A DNA stretch of 16,316 nt from Candidatus Njordarchaeota archaeon (GCA_029856625.1 JAHKLG010000016.1:1-16316); one strand, 5' to 3'. Counted from the stretch's first letter, positions 1 to 7,290 are shown. A program made the numbers and translations. Notes: generated by a model not told the origin, from the sequence alone.

Positions 1-1
1 A

Positions 2-538
2 AGAAAGTTTTTTGGCTTTAAGTCGCCATTCGAAGAGTTCTTTAAGGAATTTAATGAAATGATGAGAAAGTTCATGAGAGAGTTTGAGTCATTTGAGTCA
101 TTTGAGTATCCATTCGAAAAAGAAATATTGAGAGAAAGAAAAGGACCAGTTAAGAGTTTTGTATATGGTTTTAGCATAACGATAGGTCCTGATGGTATCC
201 CACGGATCAAAGAATTTGGAAATATAAGACCCACCCCTGCTGGAGTCGTTGCAAAAGAAGAGTGGGAACCATTATCTACGGTATATTCCGAAAACGATAA
301 ACTGAGAGTAATAGTAGATATCCCAGGTGCAAAGAAAGAATCAATTAGGATAAGCGCATCAGAAACCGACGTCGAGGTACGAGCAGAGGCTGAGCATCGG
401 AAGTATTATAAGAAAATTCAATTACCAGAAGAAGTGATTCCAGAGAGTGCTAAGGCCAGATATAATAACGGAATCTTAGAAATAACATTCGAGAAAAAAA
501 GGAAAGCTAAGAAAACAAAGGAGATACCTGTAGAATAG
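2..538 (+). CDS. Small heat-shock protein, Hsp20/alpha-crystallin family (5' end outside window)
   Basis: ATP-independent holdase chaperone that binds unfolding proteins in the cytoplasm. The reading frame is open to the left edge: 19 codons precede the first in-window ATG (59) and read RKFFGFKSPFEEFFKEFNE, an amphipathic Phe/Glu-rich N-terminal arm typical of archaeal Hsp20. The true start therefore lies outside and ATG 59 is internal. About 178 residues are visible. The alpha-crystallin domain runs from roughly EEWEPLSTVY through DKLRVIVDIPGAKKESI to NNGILEITFEKK. The tail ends in KEIPVE, an I-x-V version of the C-terminal I-x-I motif that docks into a neighbouring subunit during oligomer assembly. 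cdc48 follows 132 bp downstream on the same strand, a chaperone/unfoldase pairing. Family assignment is firm; the start cannot be known here. Confidence 0.93.
   Translation, partial: RKFFGFKSPFEEFFKEFNEMMRKFMREFESFESFEYPFEKEILRERKGPVKSFVYGFSITIGPDGIPRIKEFGNIRPTPAGVVAKEEWEPLSTVYSENDKLRVIVDIPGAKKESIRISASETDVEVRAEAEHRKYYKKIQLPEEVIPESAKARYNNGILEITFEKKRKAKKTKEIPVE
83..108 (+). repeat. 9-bp in-frame tandem repeat (TTTGAGTCA, about 2.9 copies)
   Basis: TTTGAGTCA occurs at 83-91 and 92-100, followed by TTTGAGTA at 101-108. Because the unit is 9 bp the frame is kept, and it encodes the FES-FES-FEY stretch in the N-terminal arm of Hsp20. It is likely a small slippage expansion in a tolerant, disordered segment. 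Confidence 0.8.
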
Positions 539-569
539 GATGTGTTAAGGAATACTGGGGAAACAAAAA

Positions 570-583
570 ATAATTATTTTTAT
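570..583 (+). terminator. T-rich end of hsp20 transcript
   Basis: A T-rich tract, with T5 inside ATTATTTTTATT, lies about 35 bp after the hsp20 stop codon. Archaeal RNA polymerase terminates at such runs without needing a hairpin. The call rests on composition and position only. Confidence 0.35.
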
Positions 584-606
584 TACCCTAATCAATCCCT
601 TTCTAG

Positions 607-662
607 ACATTATATCTTCCTAATACATACTTGGTTTCGGTAGGAAATATTGAGCTGAGGAG
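607..662 (+). promoter_or_regulatory. cdc48 promoter (TATA-like) and strong ribosome binding site
   Basis: A TATA-like element, ATTATATC, sits at about 608-616, so a transcript would start near 635-645 and have a short leader. GAGGAG at 657-662 is a good Shine-Dalgarno match 8 nt before ATG 671, which decides that start. cdc48 can therefore be transcribed separately from hsp20. Confidence 0.5.
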
Positions 663-670
663 ATAGTAAA

Positions 671-2893
671 ATGAGTGAGAAAAAGAAAAGCATATTTCTT
701 AGAGTCTTACCAATGAGGGAATCGAGAGATGTTTATCGGGGTATCGCAAAGATTCACTGGTCAGACATGCAGGAGCTAGGTATTCGACCAGGAGATATCA
801 TCATTATTCGAGGAAACAAAGAAACAGCTGCAAGAACTTTTCCCGCAGATCCAGCAGATCCTCCTGGGACAATTCAGATTGATGGTTTAACGCGTGAAAA
901 TGCTGGCGTGAGAATAGATGAGTATGTCGAGGTGCGAAGGGCCAATGCTAAGGATGCTGAAGAAGTAATTATAGCTCCCATGCAAGAAATGTATTTTGAT
1001 CCTCAGGGGTTAGCACATTATATGAAACGGTTATTACTAGATACTCCTGTAACTTTCAATGATAAAGTGATTATAAGACAATTTACACAGACATTTCCAT
1101 TCACTATAGTGAGTTATAGACCAAGAAATGCAGATGCGGTTATTATCAGAGATTACACACGCGTAATTGTTCAACCACGCCCAGTTGCATATGAGGCTGG
1201 AGTCCCTCGTGTCACATGGGAAGATATAGGAGATCTGGAAAGGGCAAAACAACGTATTCGGGAACTTGTGGAGCTTCCTCTAAAGTATCCAGAACTCTTC
1301 AGACGACTCGGTATAGAGCCTCCTAAGGGAGTTTTACTTTATGGTCCTCCAGGGACTGGGAAAACTTTATTAGCCAAAGCCGTTGCCAATGAAGCAAATG
1401 CATATTTCATTGCTATAAACGGTCCAGAAATCATGAGTAAGTGGTACGGTGAGAGCGAGAGACGATTAAGAGAGATATTCGAGGAAGCAAAGAAGAATGC
1501 TCCAGCTATAATATTCATCGATGAGATAGACGCCATAGCACCAAAGAGAGAGGAAGTTGTAGGAGAAGTGGAGAAACGAGTAGTCTCTCAATTACTAACT
1601 CTTATGGATGGACTACAAGAAAGAGGAGATGTGATCGTAATCGCTGCTACTAATCGCCCAGATGCCTTAGATCCAGCATTAAGAAGACCTGGAAGATTCG
1701 ATCGTGAGATAGAGATCCCTGTTCCTAATAAGGAGGCAAGACTGGAAATCCTTAAAGTTCATACTAGAGGCGTACCGCTAGCTGAAGATGTTGATCTAGA
1801 AAAAATTGCAGAAGTAACGCATGGCTACACTGGTGCCGATTTAGCAGCTTTAGTTCGGGAAGCTGGAATGTCTGCTTTAAGAAGAATCTTACCTAAACTT
1901 AATCTTGAGCAAAAACGTTTAGACCCTAAGATACTTGAAGAACTTAAGGTTACAATGGAGGACTTTAAGAATGCGATGAAGGAAATAAGACCTTCTGGCA
2001 TGAGAGAATTCGCAATAGAGGTCCCCAACGTGCATTGGGAAGATATAGGGGGCTTAAAAGAAGTAAAAAGGAAATTACAAGAAATGGTCGAATGGCCACT
2101 GAAATATCGAGAGTTATTCGAATATGCTGGATTAAGACCTCCTAAGGGAATTCTGCTCTATGGTCCTCCAGGGACTGGGAAAACTTTATTAGCCAAAGCC
2201 GTTGCCACAGAAAGCGGCGCTAACTTCATAGCTGTTCGTGGTCCAGAAATATTATCAAAGTGGGTAGGGGAGAGCGAAAGAGCTATTAGGGAAATTTTTA
2301 GAAAAGCCAGAACATATGCCCCCGCGATAATTTTCTTTGATGAGATCGATGCTATAGCACCTAAAAGAGGAGCTGGTATAGGAGACGCCCGGGTTACAGA
2401 GAGAATTGTTTCGCAATTATTAACGGAGATGGATGGAATAGAAGAATTACATGATGTAGTCGTCATCGCAGCCACCAATAGACCAGATCTTTTAGATCCT
2501 GCCTTATTAAGACCAGGAAGATTCGATAGGGTAATAGAAGTTCCAATGCCCGATTTAAAAGCGCGAGAAGAAATATTCAAGATTCACATGAAGAAGCATG
2601 CTAAGGCTTTAGAAGGCGACGTCGATGAGCTAGCAAGAGAATTCGCAAAGATCACCAAGGATTTCTCAGGAGCTGATATCGAAGCTGTTTGCAGAGAAGC
2701 GGCTATGAAAGGTTTAAGAGAATTCGTTGAAAAAATAGGTGATCCGAAGAAGTTAAAAGACGCGCTTAAGAACAATCCAAAGTTCATTCGCAAAGAACAC
2801 TTCCTAAAAAGCATTGAAGAGTTAAAGAAGAGAAAAAAGCTATTTGAAGAGGAAGCCAGAAAGCCGGAAGTACCTATTACAGAATACGTCTAA
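671..2893 (+). CDS. cdc48: Cdc48/p97/VAT-type double AAA+ ATPase
   Basis: Hexameric ATP-driven unfoldase that threads substrate proteins through its pore, working with or feeding the archaeal proteasome. The 740 residues have the standard order: N domain (double-psi beta-barrel plus second half, about 1-185), then D1 with Walker A GPPGTGKT at 225-232 and Walker B IIFIDEID at 280-287, then D2 with Walker A at 498-505 and Walker B IIFFDEID at 553-560. Both rings carry the Arg-rich LRRPGRFDRE / LRPGRFDRV segments with sensor and arginine-finger residues. The chain ends in TEYV, where the penultimate Tyr resembles the HbYX proteasome-docking tail, except that Glu sits in the hydrophobic position. 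Length is normal for VAT. The start is fixed by GAGGAG at 657-662. It follows hsp20, and its stop overlaps that of the convergent dUTPase gene. Confidence 0.97.
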   Translation: MSEKKKSIFLRVLPMRESRDVYRGIAKIHWSDMQELGIRPGDIIIIRGNKETAARTFPADPADPPGTIQIDGLTRENAGVRIDEYVEVRRANAKDAEEVIIAPMQEMYFDPQGLAHYMKRLLLDTPVTFNDKVIIRQFTQTFPFTIVSYRPRNADAVIIRDYTRVIVQPRPVAYEAGVPRVTWEDIGDLERAKQRIRELVELPLKYPELFRRLGIEPPKGVLLYGPPGTGKTLLAKAVANEANAYFIAINGPEIMSKWYGESERRLREIFEEAKKNAPAIIFIDEIDAIAPKREEVVGEVEKRVVSQLLTLMDGLQERGDVIVIAATNRPDALDPALRRPGRFDREIEIPVPNKEARLEILKVHTRGVPLAEDVDLEKIAEVTHGYTGADLAALVREAGMSALRRILPKLNLEQKRLDPKILEELKVTMEDFKNAMKEIRPSGMREFAIEVPNVHWEDIGGLKEVKRKLQEMVEWPLKYRELFEYAGLRPPKGILLYGPPGTGKTLLAKAVATESGANFIAVRGPEILSKWVGESERAIREIFRKARTYAPAIIFFDEIDAIAPKRGAGIGDARVTERIVSQLLTEMDGIEELHDVVVIAATNRPDLLDPALLRPGRFDRVIEVPMPDLKAREEIFKIHMKKHAKALEGDVDELAREFAKITKDFSGADIEAVCREAAMKGLREFVEKIGDPKKLKDALKNNPKFIRKEHFLKSIEELKKRKKLFEEEARKPEVPITEYV
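1340..1388 (+). repeat. 49-bp exact direct repeat, copy 1 (D1 Walker A region of cdc48)
   Basis: These 49 bases are identical to 2159-2207, exactly 819 bp (273 codons) away. They encode Tyr, the Walker A motif GPPGTGKT and the following LLAKAVA. Identity includes every synonymous third position. A further shared 12 bp (CCTCCTAAGGGA) lies just upstream at 1319-1330 and 2138-2149. Confidence 0.95.
2159..2207 (+). repeat. 49-bp exact direct repeat, copy 2 (D2 Walker A region of cdc48)
   Basis: Second copy of the 1340-1388 sequence, in the D2 ATPase domain. Bases immediately outside differ between copies (T versus C upstream; AT versus CA downstream), so the identity has sharp edges. Confidence 0.95.
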
Positions 2894-3366
2894 GAACTAC
2901 TTGTCCCTTCCCCTTTCCACATTCCCTCATACAATTTCTCGCTTCGTGCACTCACAAAAATTATTTGAGCTATTCTAGTTCCTTTTTCAAGAAAAATACC
3001 ATTCGGATTTATAACATGTAGTAATCCAATCCCCCTACCTTCATAACCCGAATCCCAAAGTGCCGTATATAACATAGCTCCCATTCTCAAAAGAGAAGAC
3101 CGCGGCAACACTAATCCTACTGCATTTGGAGGTATCTTAATCCATTCACCATATCTCACTAGATATCCACCAGGAGGAAGATGCCATTCCGTACCTTCTA
3201 GTTTCCTGTATTTTGGAAGCTTTCTGGAGTTAATGGAGATTTTTCCACTCGATGCGAATGTATATATCTCCGCTACTGTTAAATCGATACCATTTGGTTG
3301 GGGTATAATTCTGGATCCTAGTAACGATTTTATCCACTTCATGACCTCTTCTCCACTCCATATCAT
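2890..3366 (-). CDS. dut: dUTPase (dUTP diphosphatase), archaeal DCD/DUT family
   Basis: Hydrolyses dUTP to dUMP and pyrophosphate, keeping uracil out of DNA and supplying dUMP for thymidylate synthesis. The 158 residues show GIDLTV (26-31), PRSSLLRMG (88-96), ALWDSGYEGRG (102-112, candidate catalytic Asp105) and RIAQIIF (131-137). In dCTP deaminases the strand after this region carries a catalytic Glu in a TLE-type motif; here it reads GIGLLHVINP with no Glu, favouring dUTPase over deaminase. The C-terminus is YEGMWKGEG rather than the Gly-rich GFGSTG motif of classical trimeric dUTPases. A GTG at 3381 is in frame, but GGAGGTGG (3379-3372) is a Shine-Dalgarno placed 6-7 nt before ATG 3366, so 3366 is chosen. 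Its stop overlaps that of cdc48. A dCTP deaminase or bifunctional enzyme is the alternative. Confidence 0.78.
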   Translation of the reverse strand: MIWSGEEVMKWIKSLLGSRIIPQPNGIDLTVAEIYTFASSGKISINSRKLPKYRKLEGTEWHLPPGGYLVRYGEWIKIPPNAVGLVLPRSSLLRMGAMLYTALWDSGYEGRGIGLLHVINPNGIFLEKGTRIAQIIFVSARSEKLYEGMWKGEGTSSS

Positions 3367-3371
3367 CAAAA

Positions 3372-3379
3372 CCACCTCC
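3372..3379 (-). promoter_or_regulatory. Ribosome binding site of dut (decides the start)
   Basis: On the minus strand GGAGGTGG runs from 3379 to 3372, about 6 nt before ATG 3366. An upstream in-frame GTG (3381) would place this motif inside the coding sequence as the codons GAG GTG, which is less likely. Confidence 0.8.
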
Positions 3380-3455
3380 ACTTAAACTCTGGAATTACAT
3401 ATTAAATCAGAATTCATTTTTTAGCTCATCAAAATCTCGAGTATGAATTTACAAC

Positions 3456-3466
3456 TATATATAAAT
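3456..3466 (-). promoter_or_regulatory. TATA box, probably for dut
   Basis: TTTATATATA on the minus strand is a close match to the archaeal TATA consensus. It would start transcription near 3435, giving dut a leader of about 70 nt. The motif is nearly symmetric, so a rightward start cannot be excluded. Confidence 0.5.
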
Positions 3467-3631
3467 GAGGGGGGACACGTCAGAAGATATATGAGTAAAA
3501 TCATGGATAATTGACTATATGCCTATCTTGCAATGTTATGGAAAATATCACTTATTATTTGTTATGTGTCACGCAATTTTTTTGAAAAAAATCCTATTTG
3601 TTACTTAATTATGAAAAATAGTTCAAAATAT

Positions 3632-3706
3632 CTTATATGCGCTTATTTATCTAAATCTCATACACGACCAGCTGTTTAAGATAATTATAATAATATGCTA
3701 AGGTGA
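3632..3706 (+). promoter_or_regulatory. Promoter and ribosome binding site of the small winged-helix gene
   Basis: CTTATATG (3632-3639) is TATA-like and predicts a start near 3662. AGGTGA at 3701-3706 is a Shine-Dalgarno match 7 nt before ATG 3714. The two signals support expression of this short gene. Confidence 0.5.
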
Positions 3707-3713
3707 AAGAATC

Positions 3714-3893
3714 ATGGCTAAACCAAAAATTAAACCAAAAATCATTGAAGCGCTTAAAGAAGGCCCTAAAACAGTTGATGAAATCGTAAGCTATGTTGGT
3801 GCGGAGGCACGTATCGTTAAAGGAGTACTGACAAAAATGGTTAAGCGGGGAGAGGTAGTAGAGGAAGAAGGAAAATACAAATTACCTGAATAA
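3714..3893 (+). CDS. Small winged-helix DNA-binding protein (59 aa)
   Basis: The translation starts MAKPKIKPKIIEALKEGP and ends GKYKLPE. It reads as a minimal winged helix-turn-helix: helix 1 (IKPKIIEALKEG), helix 2 (TVDEIVSYVG), recognition helix (ARIVKGVLTKMVKRG), then a short beta-wing (EVVEEEGKYKL). This pattern is shared by small MarR/ArsR/TrmB-like modules. The N-terminus is Lys-rich. It has no added effector, metal or dimerisation domain, so it is either a small transcription factor or a chromatin/adaptor protein; the target is unknown. It has its own TATA box and AGGTGA site, is divergent from dut and convergent with the YkgJ-like gene. The fold is inferred from the residue pattern only. 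Confidence 0.8.
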   Translation: MAKPKIKPKIIEALKEGPKTVDEIVSYVGAEARIVKGVLTKMVKRGEVVEEEGKYKLPE

Positions 3894-3926
3894 AACTATC
3901 TAGAGAATTCCTGTCAACCTTTATCC

Positions 3927-3936
3927 TATTTTTTAT
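3927..3936 (+). terminator. T-run after the winged-helix gene
   Basis: T6 at 3929-3934, about 35 bp past the stop codon, is a plausible archaeal terminator in the 47-bp gap before the convergent gene end. Confidence 0.45.
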
Positions 3937-3940
3937 TAAT

Positions 3941-4336
3941 TTATTCAATGGGTTGTTTCTCTCCTAATTCTTTGAAAAAATTTTGTAAAATTTTACACCC
4001 TTCTTGAAGTTCTTCTCTTGAAAGAAGAGAGATATGAGGACAGATCTCATCATCTGGCACGCATTTATACTTCTCACCCATCACTATTGGATAAGCTCTA
4101 CAGCCTAATGGTCTATCTGGATATATTTTGCATAATCCGTCATTGTTTAAAAAAACGCAACGCTCGCCTATATTTCTTAACCTCCAATATTCTCCATCAT
4201 AATAAGCGAATTCAAAGATTTTGAGCCCTTTCCTCAATAGCCGGTAGATATCTCCAATAGTAAGAATCATCTCGGTCCTTAAACAACATTTATAACATTT
4301 TTTCTCAAGGCATATCTTTCCGTCAAGTAGTCCCAT
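3941..4336 (-). CDS. YkgJ-like cysteine-cluster protein (putative Zn/Fe-S binding)
   Basis: A 131-residue protein of the YkgJ family (CxxCC-type cysteine cluster, annotated as zinc- or Fe-S-chelating). The ligand pattern is clear: C9 and C14-x2-C17-C18 near the N-terminus (KICLEKKCYKCC), then GERCVFLNNDGLCKIYP, RPLGCRAYP, and KCVPDDEICPH. YkgJ proteins are widespread in archaea and the precise reaction is unsettled; some bacterial relatives are linked to maturation or modification roles, so no reaction is assigned. The gene begins 56 nt after the leuS stop on the same strand. No clear Shine-Dalgarno precedes ATG 4336; with a TATA-like box at 4373-4381 the transcript would have a leader of only about 15 nt, close to the leaderless mode. 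Confidence 0.85.
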   Translation of the reverse strand: MGLLDGKICLEKKCYKCCLRTEMILTIGDIYRLLRKGLKIFEFAYYDGEYWRLRNIGERCVFLNNDGLCKIYPDRPLGCRAYPIVMGEKYKCVPDDEICPHISLLSREELQEGCKILQNFFKELGEKQPIE

Positions 4337-4372
4337 CTTAGAACACTTTAAATTGAAATTTATGTTGTAGTG

Positions 4373-4383
4373 AAAAATATAGG
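4373..4383 (-). promoter_or_regulatory. TATA-like box upstream of the YkgJ-like gene
   Basis: On the minus strand CCTATATTTTT spans 4383-4373. Its predicted start site near 4350 is about 15 nt before ATG 4336, in the short gap after leuS. The T run may also serve as the leuS 3' end. Confidence 0.45.
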
Positions 4384-4392
4384 CAATGTAAA

Positions 4393-7290
4393 CTATTGGA
4401 GATGAATGCCTGGTCTCAGAGGGATAGCTTGTTTTGCTTTATCTAACCTAAATTTTAGAGCTTTCTCTTCTTCCAAAATTTCTATCCTCATTTCTAAGTT
4501 TTCTTCCAAGAAACTTTTTGCATCCTCGAATATTTTCTCCTCTTCTTCCTGGCTTATAATTATCGGAGGAATTAACTCAGGTTTTCTTATAAGTTTTTGC
4601 ACAAAACTCATTGCCTCTTTCATGATATTCTGGAACTCCTCTCTAGTTCTTAACTCTTTAGCGATGATTCCTACATTTAACCCATATTTGCTCTTTATGT
4701 CAAGTAATAGCCTTAAGATCTCTCTCTTCCATTTTGATGCGATAATGATAATGCACTTTTCTGGCCTCCTCTGCAAAGTCTTCATTATTTCTCTGACATC
4801 TTCCAAGAGCTTTACTACAGAGTCTTCTAGGATCATTGCTTTTTCATCAATCCTGCTCTCATCAACCATTGGCCATTTTGCTTTTGATATAAATCCCTTC
4901 TTGCCTAACTTACTCCATATTTCCTCTGCTAAATGTGGAATTACAGGGGATAATGCTATTATCCAAGGTTCTAAAATACTTCTAATGCCTCCGAATCCTC
5001 TTTCTCTTCCCACTCGTCTGAAATAGTATGAGATATCTCTTAGCATTTCGAAGAACATTAACACAATGTAGTCTCTAATCTTCATCGAATCTAATAATTT
5101 CTCTGCTTCTTTTAATCGCTTGTAGAATCTTGTGAGCAGCCACTTATCTATTATTTTTGTCCCAAAATCATCGGGTATCTCGTACTCAGCGGCCTTTAAT
5201 GCTAGCTCGGCAAACCTTAATAGCTTATTCTTAACACTCTCTACTTCTTTTCCTTTCCAATCAAGTATTGTATCCAAATCAGCAGCAAAGGCCACATACA
5301 GTCTAAAGAGATCAGCACTGTATGATTCCACAATATCTCTAAGAAGAATAACATTTCCTTTGCTTTTAGCCATTTTCTTGCCTTCTCTTATAACCAGTTC
5401 ATTTAAGGTGATCGCTCTCGGCCAATATTGTGGCTCGAATATTGCTATATGATGCATAATGTAGAATGTCAGATGATTCGATATATGAGGTATACCAGTA
5501 TGTCTCTGATCCACTGGATACCAATATTTAAATTCTTGTCGCATTTTTTCCAGAACTTCTTTTCTAATTCCTAATTTTCTCGATAACTCTTCAGCATTAC
5601 CCTTTCCTAAAAAGACATAATCAAAGAATTCTAACGTCAGTTTTTCGGGAGTAATGTCATTGTCTCTGATATGATGAACTATCGTATAGAAAGCCATGTA
5701 TATTGTTGAATCTGAGAGACTTTCTATGATCCATTCGGGATCAAAAGGTAGTCGAGTACCTAGCCCTCTCCTCCTAGCACAGGGTCTTTCATGTAACCAA
5801 TCTACAGTATCGAAAAACATTTTCTTGTATTTTTCAGGATAAATCCACATCTCCTTTAACCATTTTCTGGTAAGATCCTTCCACCAACCTTGAGAGTAAT
5901 CTATAAACCACTGATCCTTTATTCTGGCAATAATTATCTTACCTCCAGCCCTGCATACAGCTTTTCTAGAAGTTTCATAAAAGATTAGAGCCTTTTTCTC
6001 CCGAATTAACCATTCTTTAACTCTTTCTTTCGCCTCGCTAACTCTTAATCCAGCAAATTCTCCCGTCCTCTCATTTAGCACTCCATTATAATACTGCTCC
6101 TTATACACTATTTTTGTTGCTTCCTCCAGTTTCTTATCGAGCTGTGATTCTATTCCGAGTTCCTTAACAACTCTCTCTGCATGATGCCCCATAATTCCTG
6201 GTACATTAATTATTTTAATTGGTTCGATTTTCTGAACTACTTCTGGGGGAACATTATACGGGCTTAATTTCTCTGGATATTTCTTAAGCTCCATCAAAGC
6301 GACATAGTCGTATGGCGCATCCGAAGGTTCTGAATAAACGAACCCCGTTGCTACATCAGTGTCAACAAAATCGGCTGGGAGAATTATTAATTTCTTCCCA
6401 AGCGGATCTATAACCCACTTACCAATGAACTCCTTACCATTCATCTCTGCAAGAACTTCTACAGAATCATACTGATGTTCAAATTTAACTAAAGCATCTT
6501 TAGACATATAGTAAACTTCCCCTTTATACCTTATTTTGACATAAGTTCCATTGGGATTAACCCACATATTAGTTGCTCCAAAAATCGTTTCTGGCCTCAG
6601 CGTTGAGGCGAGTATATAGCCATCATCATATTGGAATTTTATGGCTACGAATTCTACGATATCGACAGGATTAACATCGGCATCTTGTATATCATCTTCC
6701 CCTTCTGGCTGTTTATGCAATAAACAATAAGTCACAAAGTGCGATCCTTGCTTTAAGAGTCCCCTTTCTTTTAGTTTATAATACTGCCATTCTACGAATT
6801 TATTATAGATTGACTCGCCAGTGTGAAATTTCCTCCTCCAATCAATACTATATCCCAGTTCCTTAAAATCTAAATGTATGCGTTCCGCAAAGAATGTGGC
6901 CACGTTGATCGGATCTTTAAAAGATTCTAATATCTTCTCTACTTCAGATGGATCCCTCACATAAAGGGATACGTAATATCGATACATTTCTACAGCTTTT
7001 TGATCTCCTCGCGCTATTCTATCAGAGATCGATGCTATCGGCGTTCCAGTTATATGAAAAGCCATCGGGAAAAGTACGTTATAGCCTTTTAATCTTTTAT
7101 ATCGCGCAATGATATCCCCTATGGTATATGTTCTGCCATGACCAATATGAAGTGGTCCACTAGTATAGGGATATGGAACAGTGATAAAGAACTTTGGTCT
7201 TGATGGATCTGGTTCTGCCTCAAATATTTTTTCTTTCTCCCATTCTCTTTGCCACTTTCTCTCGATTTTTCTCAAAGTCTCTAAATCCAT
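4393..7290 (-). CDS. leuS: Leucyl-tRNA synthetase, archaeal/eukaryotic type
   Basis: Class I synthetase that charges tRNA-Leu and hydrolyses mischarged tRNA. The 965 residues show PYPYTSGPLHIGHG with HIGH at 48-51 and the signature loop EGKKMAKSKGN with KMAKS at 639-643 (Ala instead of Ser in the usual KMSKS). The inserted editing (CP1) domain carries STLRPETIFGATN and DVATGFVYSEPSDAPYDY, the latter a variant of the VPAHAPYD stretch common in this clade. The C-terminal extension ends IPLRPGIHLQ, matching the archaeal tail that contacts the long variable arm of tRNA-Leu. ATG 7290 is preceded by GGTGA five nt upstream, which supports the start. The YkgJ-like gene lies downstream; a GNAT gene diverges upstream. 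Confidence 0.97.
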   Translation of the reverse strand: MDLETLRKIERKWQREWEKEKIFEAEPDPSRPKFFITVPYPYTSGPLHIGHGRTYTIGDIIARYKRLKGYNVLFPMAFHITGTPIASISDRIARGDQKAVEMYRYYVSLYVRDPSEVEKILESFKDPINVATFFAERIHLDFKELGYSIDWRRKFHTGESIYNKFVEWQYYKLKERGLLKQGSHFVTYCLLHKQPEGEDDIQDADVNPVDIVEFVAIKFQYDDGYILASTLRPETIFGATNMWVNPNGTYVKIRYKGEVYYMSKDALVKFEHQYDSVEVLAEMNGKEFIGKWVIDPLGKKLIILPADFVDTDVATGFVYSEPSDAPYDYVALMELKKYPEKLSPYNVPPEVVQKIEPIKIINVPGIMGHHAERVVKELGIESQLDKKLEEATKIVYKEQYYNGVLNERTGEFAGLRVSEAKERVKEWLIREKKALIFYETSRKAVCRAGGKIIIARIKDQWFIDYSQGWWKDLTRKWLKEMWIYPEKYKKMFFDTVDWLHERPCARRRGLGTRLPFDPEWIIESLSDSTIYMAFYTIVHHIRDNDITPEKLTLEFFDYVFLGKGNAEELSRKLGIRKEVLEKMRQEFKYWYPVDQRHTGIPHISNHLTFYIMHHIAIFEPQYWPRAITLNELVIREGKKMAKSKGNVILLRDIVESYSADLFRLYVAFAADLDTILDWKGKEVESVKNKLLRFAELALKAAEYEIPDDFGTKIIDKWLLTRFYKRLKEAEKLLDSMKIRDYIVLMFFEMLRDISYYFRRVGRERGFGGIRSILEPWIIALSPVIPHLAEEIWSKLGKKGFISKAKWPMVDESRIDEKAMILEDSVVKLLEDVREIMKTLQRRPEKCIIIIASKWKREILRLLLDIKSKYGLNVGIIAKELRTREEFQNIMKEAMSFVQKLIRKPELIPPIIISQEEEEKIFEDAKSFLEENLEMRIEILEEEKALKFRLDKAKQAIPLRPGIHLQ

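Larger units (their letters stand above)
3367..3713. other. Gene-free divergent promoter region between dut and the winged-helix gene
   Basis: No convincing open frame on either strand. A strong TATA sequence, TATATATAAAT, lies at 3456-3466 and can be read either way: for dut on the minus strand (start near 3435) or rightwards (start near 3490). A second AT-rich box near 3395-3405 could serve dut with a shorter leader. A perfect palindrome of T7-G-A7 with flanking A and T lies at 3576-3592; its T run could end a short rightward transcript. CTTATATG at 3632-3639 is the likely TATA box of the downstream small gene. A small RNA here is possible but nothing proves it. Confidence 0.5.

Noticed and set aside
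59..538. ATG 59 as the true start of the Hsp20 gene.
   Set aside because: The frame is open upstream to the window edge with typical Hsp20 N-terminal residues, so this Met is internal.
2158..2580. A 140-codon open frame antisense to cdc48 D2 (and a shorter one at 1339-1536 antisense to D1) sharing the same N-terminal peptide on the minus strand.
   Set aside because: Both are mirrors of the conserved Walker A and B codons; the sense strand encodes a clear AAA+ protein.
3367..3381. GTG 3381 as the start of dut.
   Set aside because: It would place the strong GGAGGTGG ribosome binding site inside the coding region; ATG 3366 has ideal spacing from it.
4406..5026. A 206-codon open frame on the plus strand opposite the leuS C-terminus.
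   Set aside because: Composition is that of an antisense shadow (Ser/Ile/Leu/Phe-rich with no domain) and leuS is certain on the other strand.
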